Assembly (NCBI RefSeq): GCF_000194135.1
Contig: NC_015318.1
Coordinates: 62,001-126,000 of the forward strand
Direction of reading: 5' to 3'
Length of the DNA stretch: 64,000 nt
From: Hippea maritima DSM 10411
GTDB taxonomy: Bacteria; Campylobacterota_A; Desulfurellia; Desulfurellales; Hippeaceae
Numbering within the stretch: position 1 is the stretch's first letter; every line of letters begins with the position of its first letter. Below are positions 62,972-64,000 of the stretch, one piece after another. A model generated the notes under the pieces. It worked only from the letters and a program-made list of their open reading frames with translations. It was not told where the DNA came from and ran no database searches. Position numbers and translations under genes: made by a program.

Positions 62972-64000
62972 TTAAGCTTCACTTTTACTTTTTTTAAAGA
63001 TACTGAATAGCCAATTCCAAGAAAATTCCCTCTGACCCATTATACCCTCTCTTGCAAATATCATTATTACGATTAGAAGAATGGAAAAGATTACCATTCT
63101 CATGCCGGGTATCCCCGGTATATGAAGGCCAGCGATATTCATCGGTTGCTCAACAAACCTTAAGATCTCGCTTCCCCAGATGACCAATATAGTGGCCATA
63201 ACAGTTCCTGTCATACTGCCCAAACCGCCAACGACTATAATAATAAGCAATTGGAATGTTAAGAAGAATGTGAACATTGTTGGTGATATTGTGGTTATTA
63301 GATGTGCTAATAATCCTCCACCGACTCCCTCAAAAAATGCCGCTATAACAAATGCTGCCATTTTTATCCAGAATGTGTTGATTCCCATAGCAATGGCTGC
63401 ATCTTCATCATCCCTGATGGCTTTCATTGCCCTACCAAAAGCGGAGTATACTATACGCATTATTATTATCATTGAAAGTATAGCCCAGCCAAAACACCAC
63501 CAAATATTTGTATAACTTGCAATGCCCTTTAGGCCTAATGCTCCGTTTGTTATTGTTATTGTGTTGTTTGATATAACCCTAATGGTTAGACCGAATCCCA
63601 ACGTAACGATGGCCAGATAATCCCCTCTAACTCTAAATACGGGAAAACCTAACAAAAATCCAACAAAAGCCGTTACAAGACCTGCTATTATTAAAGATGG
63701 CAAAAACGACATGTGTATGTTTTTTAGCCATGGAACCATTGGCTCTATTATGAACATAGCATCTTTCTGGTCTGGTGTGAGCGTTAGGATTGCTGCAACA
63801 TAGGCCCCTATAGCCACAAAACCATTAGGTTCAAGTGAAAACTGCCCGGTAACGCCGTTTATAAGGTTGTAGCTTGCGGCAAGCATTAAGAATATGGCTG
63901 TGTTTTCCCATATCCTTACAGCATAAGGAGTTAAGTTGTTATTTGCGTACCAGACGAATGTGAATAGCAAAAGTATGGATATAATCGTTAATATAGAGTT
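62972..64000 (-). CDS. livM: branched-chain amino-acid ABC transporter permease LivM (5' end outside window)
   Basis: At least 343 codons are open to the window edge. The first possible start within the window is TTG 63970, but the frame continues upstream as hydrophobic sequence, so the real start is probably beyond 64000. LivM motifs are AASYNLINGVTGQFSLEPNGFVAIGAYVAA, VFRVRGDYLAIVTLGFG, MKAIRDDEDAAIAMGIN and GGLGSMTGTVMATILVIWG. The substrate-binding protein and LivH are not in the window. Confidence 0.93.
   Translation of the reverse strand, partial: NSILTIISILLLFTFVWYANNNLTPYAVRIWENTAIFLMLAASYNLINGVTGQFSLEPNGFVAIGAYVAAILTLTPDQKDAMFIIEPMVPWLKNIHMSFLPSLIIAGLVTAFVGFLLGFPVFRVRGDYLAIVTLGFGLTIRVISNNTITITNGALGLKGIASYTNIWWCFGWAILSMIIIMRIVYSAFGRAMKAIRDDEDAAIAMGINTFWIKMAAFVIAAFFEGVGGGLLAHLITTISPTMFTFFLTFQLLIIIVVGGLGSMTGTVMATILVIWGSEILRFVEQPMNIAGLHIPGIPGMRMVIFSILLIVIMIFAREGIMGQREFSWNWLFSIFKKSKSEA

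Noticed and set aside
1-64000. CRISPR arrays, rRNA genes, prophage structural genes
   Set aside because: None seen; no regular direct repeats with spacers, no rRNA-like sequence and no phage head or tail genes.

Overview
The window is low-G+C bacterial chromosome (roughly one third G+C by eye). The gene content suggests a thermophilic, acetate-using, sulfur- or hydrogen-metabolising bacterium of the Hippea/Desulfurella type (Campylobacterota side). The pointers are a long TrmB of the Campylobacterota kind, an acetate permease with PEP synthase and a malic enzyme-phosphotransacetylase fusion, a TRAP C4-dicarboxylate transporter, hybrid-cluster protein under a Crp/Fnr regulator, HEPN/MNT modules, and a DHH-CBS-CCA fusion. 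The genus is an inference; no rRNA is present to fix it.

Positions 1-7,860 are accessory DNA. They hold a clipped RayT-type transposase, a tyrosine recombinase, and a 1-kb integron-style gene cassette that carries a nuclease-like ORF and ends in a good attC hairpin. Next come a tyrosine-recombinase remnant, and an IS21 element with a nonsense-mutated istA and an IS256-family element nested in istB (9-bp target duplication). Two HepT/MntA toxin-antitoxin modules follow, with three of their four genes frameshifted. From 7,868 the content is housekeeping: the late cobalamin genes cobT-cobS-cobD-cobQ-cbiB, ppsA, tldD-truA-gatC-gatA, an Fe-S/MIP18 protein, two envelope-sugar genes, and an acetate permease with a cupin-type regulator.

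Positions 22.9-29.0 kb hold the classical near-origin cluster rpmH-rnpA-yidD-yidC-mnmE-mnmG-rsmG (minus strand). A parS-like palindrome lies upstream of mnmG and a second lies 6.6 kb away; dnaA and parAB are not in the window. Positions 29-45.5 kb carry a KamA-type radical SAM gene, a FetAB-like ABC exporter, the malic enzyme fusion, a TRAP transporter, the DHH-CBS-CCA fusion, queC-queE, a Cache-GGDEF protein, dtd and a RecO-like gene.

Positions 45.5-50 kb hold hldD, then a secreted FecR-domain protein next to a secreted multidomain serpin (rare in bacteria), then tRNA-Ala. Positions 50-56.7 kb hold a YdbH/YdbL-like envelope pair, with ydbH frameshifted at an A9 tract, behind a Crp/Fnr regulator divergent from hcp, and then trmB. 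The last part (56.7-64 kb, all minus strand) runs from liv branched-chain amino-acid transport genes through an XRE-cupin regulator, a poly-ferredoxin, a thioredoxin and a DUF364 protein to argF-argG.

The least expected observations are: (i) an attC-bounded cassette with no recognisable IntI; (ii) truA and rnpA, both essential or conserved, which have no ATG/GTG/TTG available and appear to start at ATA and ATT; (iii) several genes broken at short homopolymers; (iv) two parS-like sites; (v) the serpin/FecR secreted pair.
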